Source of the DNA: Anthonomus grandis grandis
Taxonomy: Eukaryota; Arthropoda; Insecta; Coleoptera; Curculionidae
Assembly (NCBI RefSeq): GCF_022605725.1
Contig: NC_065552.1
Span: forward strand, 31,073,879-31,137,878
Direction of reading: 5' to 3'
DNA length: 64,000 bases
Made by a program: the position numbers and the translations under genes. How positions within the stretch are numbered: the first letter of the stretch is position 1; every line of letters begins with the position of its first letter. The notes beneath the pieces are model-generated. The model was not told the DNA's origin, did no database searches, and was given only the letters and a program-made list of their open reading frames with translations. Shown in pieces: positions 12,251 to 24,751 of the stretch.

Positions 12251-13468
12251 GAACTCGAGAATAAATACAATTCCCAGGAAAGGAAAAAACTTCAAATGTA
12301 ATCTATTATCACTAATGAAAGATGATTGCTGATGATTTTTTTAGATGGAGCTGGAGAACCTATCTATCCAAGAGAGCCTGTGAATAACTTTATTATTTGG
12401 GATGTTTCTTCCAAATTTTGATGCTTCGAGAGATATGTTGTCTTCACAGTAATTCTTAGAGAATACTTTAAACAATTTTTAAGTCAAATTGATAAATGCA
12501 AGATATCGATCCTAGTGCTATCTATAATTTACCATATTAAATCTATATAAATAGAAGTAAATCTCTGAGCTAATAAGTTGAGACAAGAAGGTGATAAAAT
12601 AGACTAAATTATTTCTTTTATAATTTGTTGAACTATTATCGGTATTCGATTTATTTGGATTTCGAGTAAATTATTGAATGGAGCAAATATATTAGATATT
12701 AAAAATTGTATGATCCTCATTTTTCAAAGAAGACAAACGTATTAATTATTTTTAATTGGAACCCAAATTCATTTAAGATTTGTAATGTTTAGTACTTTAG
12801 GCAAACTAAATCTTGAGTTTTCCGAGTGCGCAAAAAGTGAAGAGAACTAGAACTTAGAAAAACGAAGAAATTTTCCTTTTAATTAAAGAAAATCTTAAAT
12901 CTTTGCATCCATTATATATTTTACCTAAAGACTCTACCTTTACGTAAAATATATAAGACAAACATATTAATTTTCTTAATTAATATTATGTGTAGTTGAG
13001 CAACAAGAAGTATTGTATGTCTATCGAATCTGCGGCTACAAAAAGAATTTGGATCAAAATTTTCGAGGTTGTCATTTCATTTTGAAACTCATTGTTGTGC
13101 AATCATAAAAAGATATGTAGGAATTGTTACATGATCTTGAAAGTTATTTTGATATCTAATAGCTACATTTTCTTACATCTTGATATAGTTTAAAGTTAAC
13201 ATTTTTCCAAAGATCTAATCCGTATCGGTTAAATTTGCAACGTCATGCAAAAGAGGCGTATTGATGAGGTCTTACAGCATCCAATTGGTTGCTGGAGATT
13301 GGAAATTGGTTCCTTGGTTACGGAGAAATTCAACTCGCGATTGGAGATACAGGGTGACAATTTAAAAACTTGAAATAGTTTGAAATTAGTTTCTATAAAT
13401 CTTACCTGCAACCCCTGAGACAGGGTGGAATACATTAATACCATAGGAAGCCATTCACCAATACCATA
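12251..13468. other. AT-rich intron sequence, nothing firm
   Basis: An isolated ACAGGGTG terminus lies near 13350. No gene or RNA recognised. Confidence 0.4.
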
Positions 13469-14339
13469 GAAAGCTACATTTTAGAAAATTCTTCGCTAAT
13501 TCTCAAGGAAAACAATAAATAAAAATACTATTTTGATTTTTTTATTATTATTTAATTAAATGTTGAAAATAATTTCCGATATTTTGTAGACAAATCTAAA
13601 GCCTACTTCTAAATTCTTCACATAAACATATATTTACTGGATATAGCACGGAATTCCTGCACTATTCTATGCTGGAGTTGTTCTAGTGAATCAGGTTGCG
13701 TTTTAAAAACCACAGATTTTGGGTGACCCCATAAAAAAAGTCAAGTGGTGTTAGGTCCGGGGATCTAGGTGGCCATTTAATAGGACCTCTTCTTCTAATC
13801 CAGTGGTTAGGATAATGATCATCCAACCACTGCCTAACGGGAACTGCATAATGAAAAGGTGCTCCATCATGTTGGAATTGTAGTAAGCCTTCTTCTAAAT
13901 ATAAATTTCCGTGTATGTCCCTCTGAATTCCCGCCCTATTAGTAGTTCGATAGATCTCTGTAGCATTTCAGCATGCATGTCGTCATTTAAGTTTTCTGGT
14001 ATAAATATTCGGCTCCAATATACCAGCCCAAACATGTTATTGCAATAATACAGTAACAACAGTTTTGCCCTAATAACATGTCCATTTAAATAAAAGGTAC
14101 ACTCATCACTGAATCAAATAGTTTAAACTGGATTCTTCTGTTCTTAATGTCAGTATTTTTAGTTGATAGGAATGCAAATTAATATTTATAAACAACCATT
14201 ACAATACAAAATATCTAGGGGCTTGCCTGTATATCAGTGGCTATTAATTTAAACATTTAATTAAATAATAATAAAAAAGTTCAAAAATGTATTTTATTTA
14301 TTATTTTCCTTGATAAAAATTTTCTGAAATGTAGCTTTC
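13469..14339 (-). mobile_element. Tc1/mariner element with long TIRs, decayed
   Basis: An inverted repeat of about 100 bp pairs 13469-13575 with 14250-14339. Outer ends read GAAAGCTACATTTTAGAAAA and its complement, and both are bordered by TA (13467-13468 and 14340-14341). The - strand interior carries the C-terminal half of a transposase: QFQHDGAPFHYAVPVRQWLD, then RRRGPIKWPPRSPDLTPLDF and FLWG, followed by VFKTQPDSLEQLQHRI. By my count 36 residues separate the two catalytic Asp. The N-terminal half is missing or unrecognisable, so this is an internally deleted copy. Confidence 0.85.
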
Positions 14340-15499
14340 TATATTATCATTGGAAAGTATTTTTCAAGAAACCCCTTTTGTTCTATTTAAGATTTTAGGG
14401 GTGTATCTCCCCCTGTCCAAGAGGTTTCAGATAAGGGTAAGATAATATGCTTGTTTTTGTTTTGCCTTTGTTTTACAGAAACGCAAATTACAATTATTAA
14501 GTAAACCTCTTAGATTAATGTAATCGAAGCAGGTACTATAAGTAAGGCTATAAATACCAAGTTCACAGAAAATAAAAGTCAAATAATGTCGTTTTGCATA
14601 ACATCATTTTATTTGTCCTGCTAAGCATTTCCATTATTTTTTAATAAAGATGTGATATGTTGCTTAAATCGCAGTTTGTTATGTATCAAGACACCCACAG
14701 CGTTGCAACTTTTTCTCTAAGTATATATTATGTTACTACGAATGTAAATATCTGCCGTATATGAAGTAACATAATTTGATAACAAGGAATCAAATCACAT
14801 TTTAAATTTGCATGACAATTCTACCTATTATCTAAAAAAATTTTATACATTCTTAATAAATCTCTAGAAAAATATCAAATGCGAAAAAAACAAAAATGTA
14901 TCAATGTATCTTCCTTTTTATTTTTTCCGCAATAAAGTGACCGCAGTTTTTAGTTTCTTTATTTACCATAGAAGTTTTAATCGACGAGTTGTAAATCGAA
15001 TATTATACCTAATTAATTAATCACCGTTTTAATACAAATGGTACGAAATGTGAAAAGATACCGAATAAATTTAAATATAATATAGTATTTAAGTGGGAAA
15101 AGGTGTAGAAGTTTGTTTATGTATCGCATGAGAAAATTCCAATATAATTAACTATATCCGCCTTACTATTAAAAACTAAAAAAACAGATCCGTAATGTGA
15201 CAAATACAAAACATTTTATTAATACAGAAATAATAATTTAAAATATTTTTATTGTCAAATTTTATAAACTAGATAAATCTATATTATTATAAAAATTGGT
15301 AATTAATTTAAAAATACTTTATATACCAATTTTGTATCATAATATATTTTCGCTATGGCTCACAAAAAAAGTACCCTAAGCATATATCTACAGTGTCAAT
15401 GTGAATATCTAGCAAAATAAAATAGTTGAAAAAACCCGGTTTGGAATATCTGTCAAAATAATTCCAAACAAACTACATCAAATCAAATAAAGTAAGAAA
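14340..15499. other. AT-rich intron sequence, nothing seen
   Basis: A short stretch at about 14440-14465 (GGTAAGATAATATGCTTGTT) recurs near 58885, so it is a dispersed repeat fragment. Nothing else recognised. Confidence 0.4.
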
Positions 15500-16310
15500 A
15501 CGATATTTCACGACATAAAACTGTCAATAATAAACTGACGAACAGGCAGAATATACTGAACCGGTGCTCCAACTTCCTGAACATTTAATAAATCATCCAC
15601 CAGACTCCTGTTGGCATCAATATCCAACTGATCTTCTAGTTTTTCAACAAATAGTAGTTAAATCTTGGTTTCTAAAATTTCCAAATAAATATTGCCATTG
15701 AAATTATTATTAATAGACATTAGCCTGACAACAGTCTCACCTTATATTCCTCCTACTCACACGTTTATTCTTTCTTTATACTGTAAATGTGTCATTCCCT
15801 AATGTGGGTTTTCATCACTACAGGATCTGCAATTATATTTATTGATAGAACCGTTAAATGAAATATAATGGTTGCTGGCAAAAATATTCTTCAAACATTT
15901 CTGTTTTTTCCTCGCAAAATTGGCAAAATTATGCTGTATTCACGCAACTCTGTTTAGGTGAATAAAGGTGTAAACACTTACAATTTTAACTGGTCTTTTA
16001 TAGATAAGTTGCACTAGTCTTTTACTATTAATTTGCACTGTAATTTTTAATAATTAGCTATTTTATGCGAAGCGGAATAAAATATTGTTTACTATTCTGC
16101 GAGCCTACAATATGATTGATAATTGTCCTGATAATTAGCTCCTTGACACTTCCACCTATACCGCTTGATCAAATAATCTTCCTAAAGCCCTCTTCCTATT
16201 TGTCAGATCCGTATTTTTCAAATTTGAGAATCAATTTTCTGACATAAGTGTGACTTACATATTCTCCAGGGTTTATGTTTCTTAAATGCTTCATTGATAT
16301 GTTATTGGCA
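15500..16310 (-). pseudogene. Tc1/mariner transposase, decayed
   Basis: - strand fragments in family order: NPGEYVSHTYVRKLILKFEK near 16285 (HTH region), FNGSINKYNCRSCSDENPH near 15860 (after the first catalytic Asp), ERINVWVGGIYG near 15760, GAPVQYILPVRQFI near 15580 (second Asp region). The sequence stops matching near 15510. Same broad group as the copies at 13469, 17313 and 31425. Confidence 0.6.
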
Positions 16311-17312
16311 TGACGTGAGTATTTTTAGCAAGATCAATTATGTTTTAAAGAATTTGATGAAATATTTTTAGTAATAAAATAACCCTTACCAATAATGTTT
16401 TTTTAATTTATTATTTTTAAAAAAGAATCTAAAAAAACGTACAAAAAAAGCCTTTTACACTACAAGTTAGTATAGGTAATTTCCTTGTTTATAGATTTAT
16501 TTTCTCGTATACGTATAAAATGAACAGCAGGTAATTACAATTTTTATTAATCATTTTAATCCCGGATATTGAATTTTTACGATCGGTTTAGCCGAATATA
16601 AATTAGTTTATTCTCGAATGTATGAATACGGGCCCATTTCGAAATAATAAAATTCTTTTAGCTTAATTGCCAAATTGCAATTTTATGATGAAAAATGGGA
16701 AGTTTTAGTTGCTAATGTTTGGCTTTATTATTAGGTAAAATACCAGGATGTTTATAATTTATTGGTTTTTAAAAATCCAATTTTCCGTTTCAAATACCCA
16801 CTTATCGCAGATTTTTTTGATTCATATAAACTTTAAACTGGAAATAGAATGAAATTTTAAACAAATGATTTTATTTATACGAAGATAGCCCAAAATAGAT
16901 TTTATATTATGTATATGTTACAAACCATATGTAAAATATAACAGTATATTATACAGTATACACTATTTATTTAAAAGGGGGAATTGAGTTAGCCTAAAAG
17001 TGAAATGGTGTCAAATGATGTCCAGAACGAACCCGATAGCAACCTAATCCACCAATTATATTACCGTTTAAGCAAGGCTTGGTCCAAAAGTTATTAGTTT
17101 AGGAAATAGAAGGTATTGAAAAGCATGACTTGAATCAGTCCAACACTGTAAAATTGGACTTAAGACTAAAATTGTTATTTTTTGGGACAAGAGACGATAA
17201 AATACTATTTTTATCTAAACTCTTAGACGTCACCTTTTTCTGTAATTGCCTAATAAATATCTCTTCATATTCGTACGTGTTACCATCTAACGTCTCATTT
17301 ATAGAATTTAAT
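16311..17312. other. AT-rich intron sequence, nothing seen
   Basis: No gene, RNA or transposon protein recognised on either strand. Confidence 0.45.
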
Positions 17313-17835
17313 TGGCAGAAGGTGATCCTGATCGACGTATGGAATTCTGCGAAGTAATGACCGAGAGAATAGAACGCTAACTTGCTTATGTGAAGAACGG
17401 TGATAAATGTACTTTTTTTTGAAAGTTAATGTTCATGTCCGTTGTTGGAGCGAGGTAATTCCCCACATATTTCGTGAAACACACACACAATACCCAGAAA
17501 AAAATTAATGTGTAGGCTGGCATATTAAGGAATCACATTGTTGGGCCTTTCTTTTTAGACCAAAATTTGTCAAGAGAGCTTAACTTAAACATGTTGGAAA
17601 ATGCAGTAGAACCACTGATCCTTAAGATTATTGAAGACAATCCTGATGAATTTGAGTTGGAAACAGTTTTTCTATAAGATAAGGCACCGCCTCACTTTAG
17701 CAGAAATGTTACAGAATATTTGACTAATACTTCCCGTAATGGGTGGATTGGTCGTCGAGGGCCTACCGAGTGGCCAGCCAGACCACCCGATCTTACACCT
17801 CTTTTTTTATGGGGCTACTTGAAGCAGCCACAGAT
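17313..17835 (+). pseudogene. Tc1/mariner transposase, C-terminal part, decayed
   Basis: Reads EGDPDRRMEFCEVMTERIER from 17320, VKNGDKCTFFF, a gap, then REThTQYPEKINVWAGI-type wording near 17475, NHIVGPFFLDQNL near 17533, and DKAPPHFSRNVTEYLTN then WIGRRGPTEWPARPPDLTPL to 17810. The second and third catalytic Asp are separated by 36 residues by my count. A stop directly precedes the second Asp, and at least one frameshift is present. Confidence 0.8.
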
Positions 17836-18559
17836 GTTGAACTGGTTCAACATCGAAAGAACTAAATTATGATGTTCAAAGAAGTAAAAAATAATCAATA
17901 GTAATATTTGTATCTCTACCTCAGTTCGGTCTGTCTTAAAGAATACTAAATGCATAATTCTTGTGTAAACTACATTAGAAAAAATTAATTTTCATACTAT
18001 CCAGGCAGTAGTTATTTTTTTAGGAGTATAAATATGGTTTATAGTCATATATATCCCCATCTCCATCTGATGATGTTTCTTACTTCATTATGCAAACTAT
18101 ATCAGCAAAATCTAATTTTCTCCTGATTGAAGAGAAACAACAGGAAGTTAAAGAAAAACTATTTATTAGACCCATATTGTAATACGTAACATTTAATTAG
18201 TTATATCAACTTATAATTTAGATCTTCATTTAAACCTCTAAATTAATTAAAAGTCTGAAATAGTCTTTGCTTACTTGAACCCACAGATTTTGAACCAGAA
18301 TCTTCGATCAACGTCAAAAAATAATTGATGAATGTCGCAATATTGATGTTGCCACTTTCCAAAATGTTGGTAAAGAGTTTTCCAATAGATTATTTTACTG
18401 TGTTGAAGTTAATAGCGCAAATTTTCAACATTTTTTGTAATGCAACAATTACATTTCTGTATTACTTAAAGCTTAATTATTTTAAATGGAAACAATTTTT
18501 TATATAAACGCATTCAAAAGATAAGAGGGGGGAGGGGGCAAATAAGAGCCGCACTGTAT
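17836..18559. other. AT-rich intron sequence, nothing seen
   Basis: No gene, RNA or transposon protein recognised. Confidence 0.45.
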
Positions 18560-19330
18560 ATAATAATAGGTATAATAGTGGCTGTGCTGCATCCGTGCCC
18601 CTTTTCGAAATCTCATTAATTACAATGAACAATTTTATTTACTGTGAGATCTCTCACGATGATGATGTTTTGTTGTACGCATCATGGTGCGACTGGGATA
18701 AGTCCCCTTTTCATTGCCTAAGATTTCTGAAATGCAAAAGAGAGATGTCTACGCAATTGAGGACGATATAGGCGGTTATAGACTGAATATAGGTTTGGCA
18801 GATCCGGATAGGCCCTTCTGAAGAGAGGACGGATAGCTTCTGATCGAGGACAACACCGAAACAACAGGCCTGAGTGGACCATCTGAGATTATTGGTATTT
18901 TAGATGACCGCGTGATACTCTTGACCTTCAGTCTCCATTAATCCATTCAGAAGTAAATTAATGAGAGCTGTCTTTACAATCGGAATTTTATTTTACAACG
19001 CTTTGTGGGAAGCGGTTATCATCGGTGTACTGCAGCAAGATTAGTAGTTACTCTACAATTGAGGCAAATCATCCATAAAGATACTAAATAAAAGAGAGGA
19101 TGTGAAAGCATCCTTGGGGAACTCGTGCTTTTGTAAGGCGGTAGGTGAATGCGAATCCGTCAGCCCAGACACGAAATGATCGGTTGTTTAGAAATAAATG
19201 AACAATTTAATTGAAGAAGGTACTCGGAAAAATGGACAGGGACAAATTTAACGATAACTATATGTATATTCTTATTGTTTATTATGAAATCGGTAAAGTT
19301 GTCAAAGATGTCCATGCAAAGGATGTTTTT
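18560..19330 (-). pseudogene. Jockey-type LINE reverse transcriptase fragment
   Basis: - strand: LIKLFISFLNNRSFRVWADG near 19215, then TKARVPQGC, a frameshift, then FTSSLLFSIFMDDLPQL (19135 to 19060). These are RT motifs 4 to 5 of Jockey-like elements. YTDD near 19025 stands for the catalytic YADD motif. The thumb follows with many stops. The endonuclease is absent. Confidence 0.65.
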
Positions 19331-19582
19331 ATATGTAATAAAGAATTCATCAATTTAAAAGAAAATTAGGATCCATATAAGCCATGATACTATTTTTTAA
19401 GGTGCACAATACATATTTGTTAGCAAATCAATGAACAACATTAATTTATTTAGATTATAAAAGATATCAAACAAATCTATAGTATTTTTATTTAATTGTT
19501 TCATGTTAATAGATAGCATATTGATTTAAAAAAAATAGCAATGAAATAACCAGTTCGTATAATTTTTATCCTCATTTTTCAG

Positions 19583-19694
19583 GACACCCGAACAAAACAC
19601 AATTTTAAAATCCACACATATTCGTCTCCTACATTTTGCGACCATTGCGGATCTCTGCTTTATGGCGTCCTGCATCAGGGCATGAAGTGTACAG
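19583..19694 (+). CDS. Pkc53E: PKC exon: first part of C1B zinc finger
   Basis: A 112-nt exon, acceptor tttttcag and donor gtaaga. It reads [20 protein letters not shown] and continues [16 protein letters not shown]. It holds the His, the first CxxC pair with 12 residues between His and Cys, and the first Cys of the second pair after 13 residues, exactly the C1 spacing. It ends with one base of an Ala codon, completed at 46550. The following intron is about 26.9 kb, the largest in the window, and contains the tRNA-His array and most of the transposons. Confidence 0.97.
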
Positions 19695-20505
19695 GTAAGA
19701 ATCAACAAAAACAATTATATTATAAAATGAACTTAAAGGGACAGATAACTAAACGAAACTCTCTATTAATTATAGAATGTCTCTTAGATTATAGATTTTT
19801 TTTCAATTTTTTTAATCTTGAAGCTCCTACGTGTACCATCAACTTATGTCAATACTTTAAAAGGCTAGAAATAAAACGAGAAGCACTTAGCGTGCAAAAC
19901 GTGACTATTTCTTATTATCGAGCAGACATTACCTGCCATGTATAAAAAGGGGAAATTACAGTAATGCGCGTTACGATACTCCGGTGAACCGGAATAAAAC
20001 TCAGAGGTGAAACGAGAGGCCCTCTAAAATAATTGAATTAACAGCGCAAGGTGAGAGAGTGCACTTTTCTCCAAAGCTTCGGGGTTCCGCTTTTAAGGTT
20101 TAACATCCATTTAAAGGATGTAAAGATTCGCTTCCATTTGCGAAGTGTTCAAGAATGATTTTATAAAAAGTTCCATTTTCGTTTGATTTATCATAGCGAA
20201 ATTCAAAATCAACAAAATGGGGATACTTAAAATTATTAAGGGAAACAGTCAGTTTAAACAGATTTCTTTTAATTACCGTTATTATCCTTTATTCTGTCAG
20301 TTGTATTCTACAGGGTGGTCCAGTTTGGAAAGCGGAAACTTAAATGACTAAGAAAATCTCAAATAAATACCATTTTGTTATATAAATTATATAAAGTTTG
20401 ATTATATTTCCAAAACTACTTTAGATATTTAATTGAAATTAGTTATATTTTGATAAGTAGCAAAGGTAGATCTTTTTATGAAAAAAAATATTATTTTACT
20501 TCAAC
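19695..20505. other. Start of the 26.9-kb intron, unassigned
   Basis: Small open frames (19682-19945, 20450-20641) show no domain. A lone ACAGGGTGGTCCAG terminus lies near 20310, a mariner-type end without a partner. Confidence 0.4.
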
Positions 20506-21205
20506 TAGTACCGTGCGTACATATTTGCACAATTTTATTGGAAAAAAATGGTGCGTCACTGGGTTTTCTCCCATCAAAGTTTTTTTTAGAATCTTTATTA
20601 TAGTTTACAATAAAAAATTGCGTTTAAGTTTTTTTATTTGATTTGCCGTTTGCCACAAAAAAATTAAGATACATACTGACTCCAAAAAAAAAGTAACAAA
20701 AACGAAAATAAAAAACTTATTAAAATTTTCACCAACAATAACAAATGTAAAAAAATAAATAAAATTCAAAAATTTTTAACAATTTAGTCCGCGATGGCGT
20801 CTGCGATATTCACGAACTGCTGCTTCCACATTTGCATCACAAAATTCGTTGAAAAAATAAATATCTGCGTATTCGTTTGTTTAGATATTTTTACCGTATT
20901 ACATAACTTTAATCGCAATGTTAATAATAATTATTTTGAAAATAAATGCCCTAACATTTAAAACACTGACAGTGTTTATATTTTTTGTTTCATAGCCTAC
21001 TCAAAAATGTTTTAAAAAAATTAGGTCTAATTGCCTAAGGAATTTATTTTTTTTAGCAGGTTACGTATTTAATTTAAAAAAATAGTAATTTTTTGTTGCA
21101 AACTAATCAAGGACTCTAAAAATAATTTTTATTTAAAATAATATCAGTGACGTAAAATTTTTGTCATTAAAATTGTGCAAAGATATTTCCGTACGCACGC
21201 CACTG
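20506..21205. mobile_element. Non-autonomous TIR element (CAGTGGCG-type ends)
   Basis: The right end at 21205, read inward, gives CAGTGGCGTGCGTACGGAAA. The left end at 20506 reads TAGTACCGTGCGTACATATT, and matching continues through TTGCACAATTTTA and the inner ACGTCACTG, so the TIRs are about 55-60 bp. The CAGTGGCG start resembles some hAT families, but no 8-bp target duplication is visible. A short - strand stretch near 20860-20785 (EAAVREYRRRHRG) may be a transposase remnant. Confidence 0.6.
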
Positions 21206-21560
21206 CCCAGGTAGCAAAATGACGCCTTGAGAACGTCGTTTTTCGTACTTTTTGTTCTATTTGACGAGTCATTTTGACGTCCTTACGACCTTAAAGTGAC
21301 GTACAATTATCACATCCAAAATGACGTCTTAAGAAACGTCGCTGAGAGTTATGATGACAAAATTATGTACTGAAAAAACTCAATATTTACCTGTGGTAAA
21401 AGAAACTCATTTTAAAGACCAGAAAGTAGACGCCAAATAACGTGAAATGACCAATCAAAACGATATAAAGACGTCTATCATTGACGTCAAAGTCTGTGAC
21501 CTAACTGCGACCTAAAAATGATATCGCGTAAAGTCATTTGACGTCAACTTGCTACCTGGG
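21206..21560. mobile_element. 355-bp MITE with CCCAGGTAGCAA termini
   Basis: Left end CCCAGGTAGCAAAATGACG at 21206. The right end TTGCTACCTGGG finishes at 21560. The interior is dominated by GACGT/ACGTC words, with perfect TGACGTCA palindromes at 21482-21489 and 21539-21546. No open frame. No target duplication was seen, and it abuts the TIR element on its left exactly. Superfamily not recognised. Confidence 0.65.
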
Positions 21561-21569
21561 TAGTAAAAG

Positions 21570-22690
21570 TAAAATAATAAAGTTTGCGCTAAAAGAGGGC
21601 ATACCTACTAACATAGACTACCTCCGACGCTTGTATATCCGTTTCCACGACGTCTATGGAATTGGTGCAGCCGAAGTGAAAGAAGAGCTCTCCGCTTTTG
21701 GATCCTTCTTTTCTTCAGAAAAAATTTTAAGGCTTCAAAAAATACGAGAAAGTCAATCTAATTATTTTTCCAGTGGTTCCTCATCTAGGAACAAACATTT
21801 TTAAATAACGTGACGCGACCAGAGGATCAAGCACCCTCTAATAAATCGGATGATAGCAAACTTAGCGTATTTCTTCTTAACATTCAGTCCTTAAGACACA
21901 AAACTAATGAATTATTTCTTTTATTAGAAGAGCTAAATTTTCCAGAAATAGTTGCTATAACCGAAGACTGGCTAAACATTGATGAACCTGTTTTTGTTCA
22001 AAGTTACACTACAATAGCAAGATTTAATTGTGTTTTGTGATCTATCCAAAGCATTTGACTGTGTGGATCATGGAATACTGTTATCTAAGCTCGATAAATA
22101 TGGTTTTAGGGGCGTAGCGTTGCGATGGCTTGAGTCCTATCTATCAAATCGTACTCAGAAGGTTACAGTGTCTGGGCGTTTGTCTGCTTCTAGATCCCTG
22201 AAATGCGGCGTTCCCCAGGGTTCAGTGTTAGGACCACTGTTATTTTTACTATATGTGGATGACTTGGGTTCATTGAAACTGCATGGCAAGTTGGTTCAGT
22301 TTGCTGATGATACCACCATACTATGGAGCCATAAAATATATTAAGACTTGTATCCTTGAAAACCTTCAGATTTTATCAGGGTGGTGTGCTTCCAACAGGC
22401 TCGTGTTTAATGTAAGAAAGACGTCTATTATGGGGTTTAAGTGCGATGTTCAGGGTCTGATGTTTGACGAAAATTCCCTCTTGCAGAATAAAGAGTGCTG
22501 CAAGTTCCTAGGAATTACCATTGATGGTCGCCTTCGGTTTGAAGATCATATTTGACATTTAGCTGGGAAATTGTCTTCTGGATGTTTTGCAGTAAGATTT
22601 TGTATCGATTTCTTCGTATGATATTTATTATTTTATGCGTTACTTAATTTTAATTGATTGTATTTAAGTATATAGTTAATTAAATGGTTT
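21570..22690 (+). pseudogene. Internally deleted LINE (endonuclease start joined to reverse transcriptase)
   Basis: 21810-22020 opens an endonuclease domain (SVFLLNIQSLRHKTNELFLL, then EIVAITEDWLN). At about 22025 it jumps directly into RT: FCDLSKAFDCVDHGILLSKL, CGVPQGSVLGPLLFLLYVDD and FADDTTILW, the catalytic motif at 22302-22316. After a frameshift comes GWCASNRLVFNVRKT and FLGITIDGRLRFEDHI, with a stop at 22553. The rest of the endonuclease and the RT fingers are deleted. The upstream frame at 21571-21804 may be ORF1-related, but I do not recognise it. CR1/Jockey-like. Confidence 0.85.
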
Positions 22691-23658
22691 TGTATCATTC
22701 CACGAATTATATCAATATGTGTTAGGATGCTTATTCAATTGAAATTAAAACGATACTCAATATGCATGCTTGCCTGCATCTGATTTCCAGGCCAGATTCC
22801 TCATCAGTCATGATGCGATTTATCCGGGATCTGGAATTCATAGAAAATTATTCACCTTTTTGTAAGACTTTTGCATCAGGGCTAAACTGATTAGTAGTTA
22901 GACACATTGCAATTTTAAAAAACCCTTAAAAAATTGATAAAAAAAATCTTCATAAAGTTATCTGTTATGATATGTCTACCGTATGCACCTTACATGTTAG
23001 TGGGTTTTCTTTGAAAGTCTTTTATAGTTTTGATGAAATAGGTTTCTGATGATTGTCACATACTGAGAAATAATTTGTCTTCTTCTTCTTCTTCTTCTTC
23101 TTCTTCTTCTTCTTCTTCTTCTTCTTCTTCTTCTTCTTCTTCTTCTTCTTCTTCTTTTTCGCGTTCTATTTCCTCGTCACAGGTTCGAACTCATCGAGGC
23201 AATGCTCACTTCATTTATATGGCTTCTAAACAATTGTTTTAATTTTTATCCAAATGAATCTCTTAAGTTCTTAACCTAAAATGTTCTTCTCCCTTCTTGT
23301 CTCATTTTTCTTTTTATTAGGTATGTTTGGAGTCATACATATTTCGGTCCTCTTCGGTTTTTAATATTACTTCCTCTTTTGGATTCTCAGACGTAATTCA
23401 GTGTAGGAGACTTTATAGATTTATGAAATTTTCAATAAGGGTCGATAACGCTGTCTTTCAAATGCCTCAAGCTCTTTCAATTCCACCTTTCTCAGCGCTC
23501 AAGCCTTTGCAGCAAAGACAAGACTTAAAAATATTGTATCACTAATCAGATAATTTAAAATTACTCTTTTTACTTGTTGGTGTATTATATTCCGAATGTA
23601 TTTTCACTATATAATATCTACGTTTTCCGTTAATACAGCCTTAATATTAATATTTCAG
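22691..23658. other. Intron sequence with a microsatellite
   Basis: Only the TCT microsatellite at 23078-23156 is recognisable. A 72-codon open frame at 23327 has no domain. Confidence 0.4.
23078..23156. repeat. (TCT)n microsatellite, about 26 units
   Basis: An uninterrupted run of TCT/CTT triplets between TTTG and TTTTTCGCG. Confidence 0.98.
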
Positions 23659-24609
23659 GGGCCGTATTTTTGAAACCATTCGACGTTGATTCGCATACGA
23701 AATTAGAGGATTTCGCACGAAAAATCGATATTCGTATTTTTGACCGCTTCGTATGCGAACTTTTTCGCATGCGGTGTCTCGAATGGGTATATACCATTCG
23801 AATTTCAAAGTTCGTGTGCGATTCTGCCACTTGTCTTGTTTTGATTTTAAATTAGCTTTGTTTTTTTTTTTAATTTGTGAGTTGGTTACGTATTTTTGTA
23901 GTGTTTTCTTGTTGTTTATTGAAAAAAAAAACAATAATCAAATGGCAAGATTAAACATTCTTGTGCAAAGAAACGTCGTCGATGCACTGGAAGAGACTGA
24001 AACTCTGTCAGATAGAAGAAATAGGATGTACTCTTTATTTCTTGACCCATTTGAAATGTATTCAGATGCTCAATTTAATAAATTATATAGATTAAGCAAA
24101 CCTATTACGATAGAATTGATGTGCTCTTTATGAGCTCCAGAGACTGTGTAATCTGTCCCCTACTTTTATCCACAAGGCTTGTGCAGGTTTAGCCGAAAAA
24201 TTTTGAGTGAATTTGCCCGACCTTAATTCCGGGGGCTCTTCCATAAATGAAATTGGTTCTTTCTTTTGCTCACTCGACACAAAACCGCAATATTTTTTAT
24301 TATTTGAATTCATTAAAAAAAAAAGTAAATTCGCAAAAACCCAAGAAACGCCATGAAAAAACCTCAAAATTCCCTGATGTTTTTAAACTTAAATTTTAGG
24401 TTAGGTTACAAAATCTTTATCATCTTTATCCCGGTTGACACGGCCTCCAATAGCACTCGACTTTGCTACGTTGCCACTACATTTCATGTTCGCATGCGAA
24501 TGAAATTTCGAATGCTGTTCAAAAATGCACTTTTTAATTCGTGTGCGAATTTTGCCGCTCGACTTTGTTCGCATTCGAAGATTCTCGCATGGTTTCAAAA
24601 ATACGGCCC
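23659..24609 (+). mobile_element. Non-autonomous PIF-Harbinger element with CAG target duplication
   Basis: TIR GGGCCGTATTTTTGAAACCA at 23659 and its complement ending at 24609, flanked by CAG (23656-23658) and CAG (24610-24612), the 3-bp duplication expected of this superfamily. The interior carries the N-terminus of a HARBI1-like nuclease on the + strand. The subterminal regions also mirror each other (GCATACGAA / TTCGTGTGC-like words). Confidence 0.85.
23942..24133 (+). pseudogene. PIF-Harbinger nuclease, N-terminal fragment
   Basis: Starts MARLNILVQRNVVDALEETE and continues DPFEMYSDAQFNKLYRLSKP before a stop after ELMCSL. The D-PFE-Y-D-F-YRLSK wording is typical of the start of insect HARBI1-like nucleases. 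The catalytic domain has been deleted, leaving a 951-bp element. Confidence 0.75.
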
Positions 24610-24679
24610 CAGGTTACGTTACATACCCTGAATAAAATACTCTTTAAATTAAAAAAAATAGTCTCTTCTGTGACAATAT

Positions 24680-24751
24680 TGCCGTGACCAGGATTCGAAC
24701 CTGGGTTACTACGGCCACAACGTAGGGTCCTAACCACTAGACGATCACGGC
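24680..24751 (-). tRNA. tRNA-His (anticodon GTG), solitary copy
   Basis: A 72-nt gene on the - strand: acceptor arm GCCGTGA pairing with TCACGGC, discriminator A, anticodon loop TTGTGGC, T arm GGTTCGAATCC (B box). As in other eukaryotes the -1 G of tRNA-His is not encoded here and would be added afterwards. A run of eight T about 20 nt past the 3' end (- strand) is a good Pol III terminator. Both flanks are recognisably but loosely related to those of the three tandem copies at 33.5-36.3 kb, so this is an older paralogue. It is antisense to the PKC gene. Confidence 0.97.

Noticed and set aside
23078..23156. TCT repeat as a CRISPR or regulatory array
   Set aside because: It is a simple triplet microsatellite without spacers.
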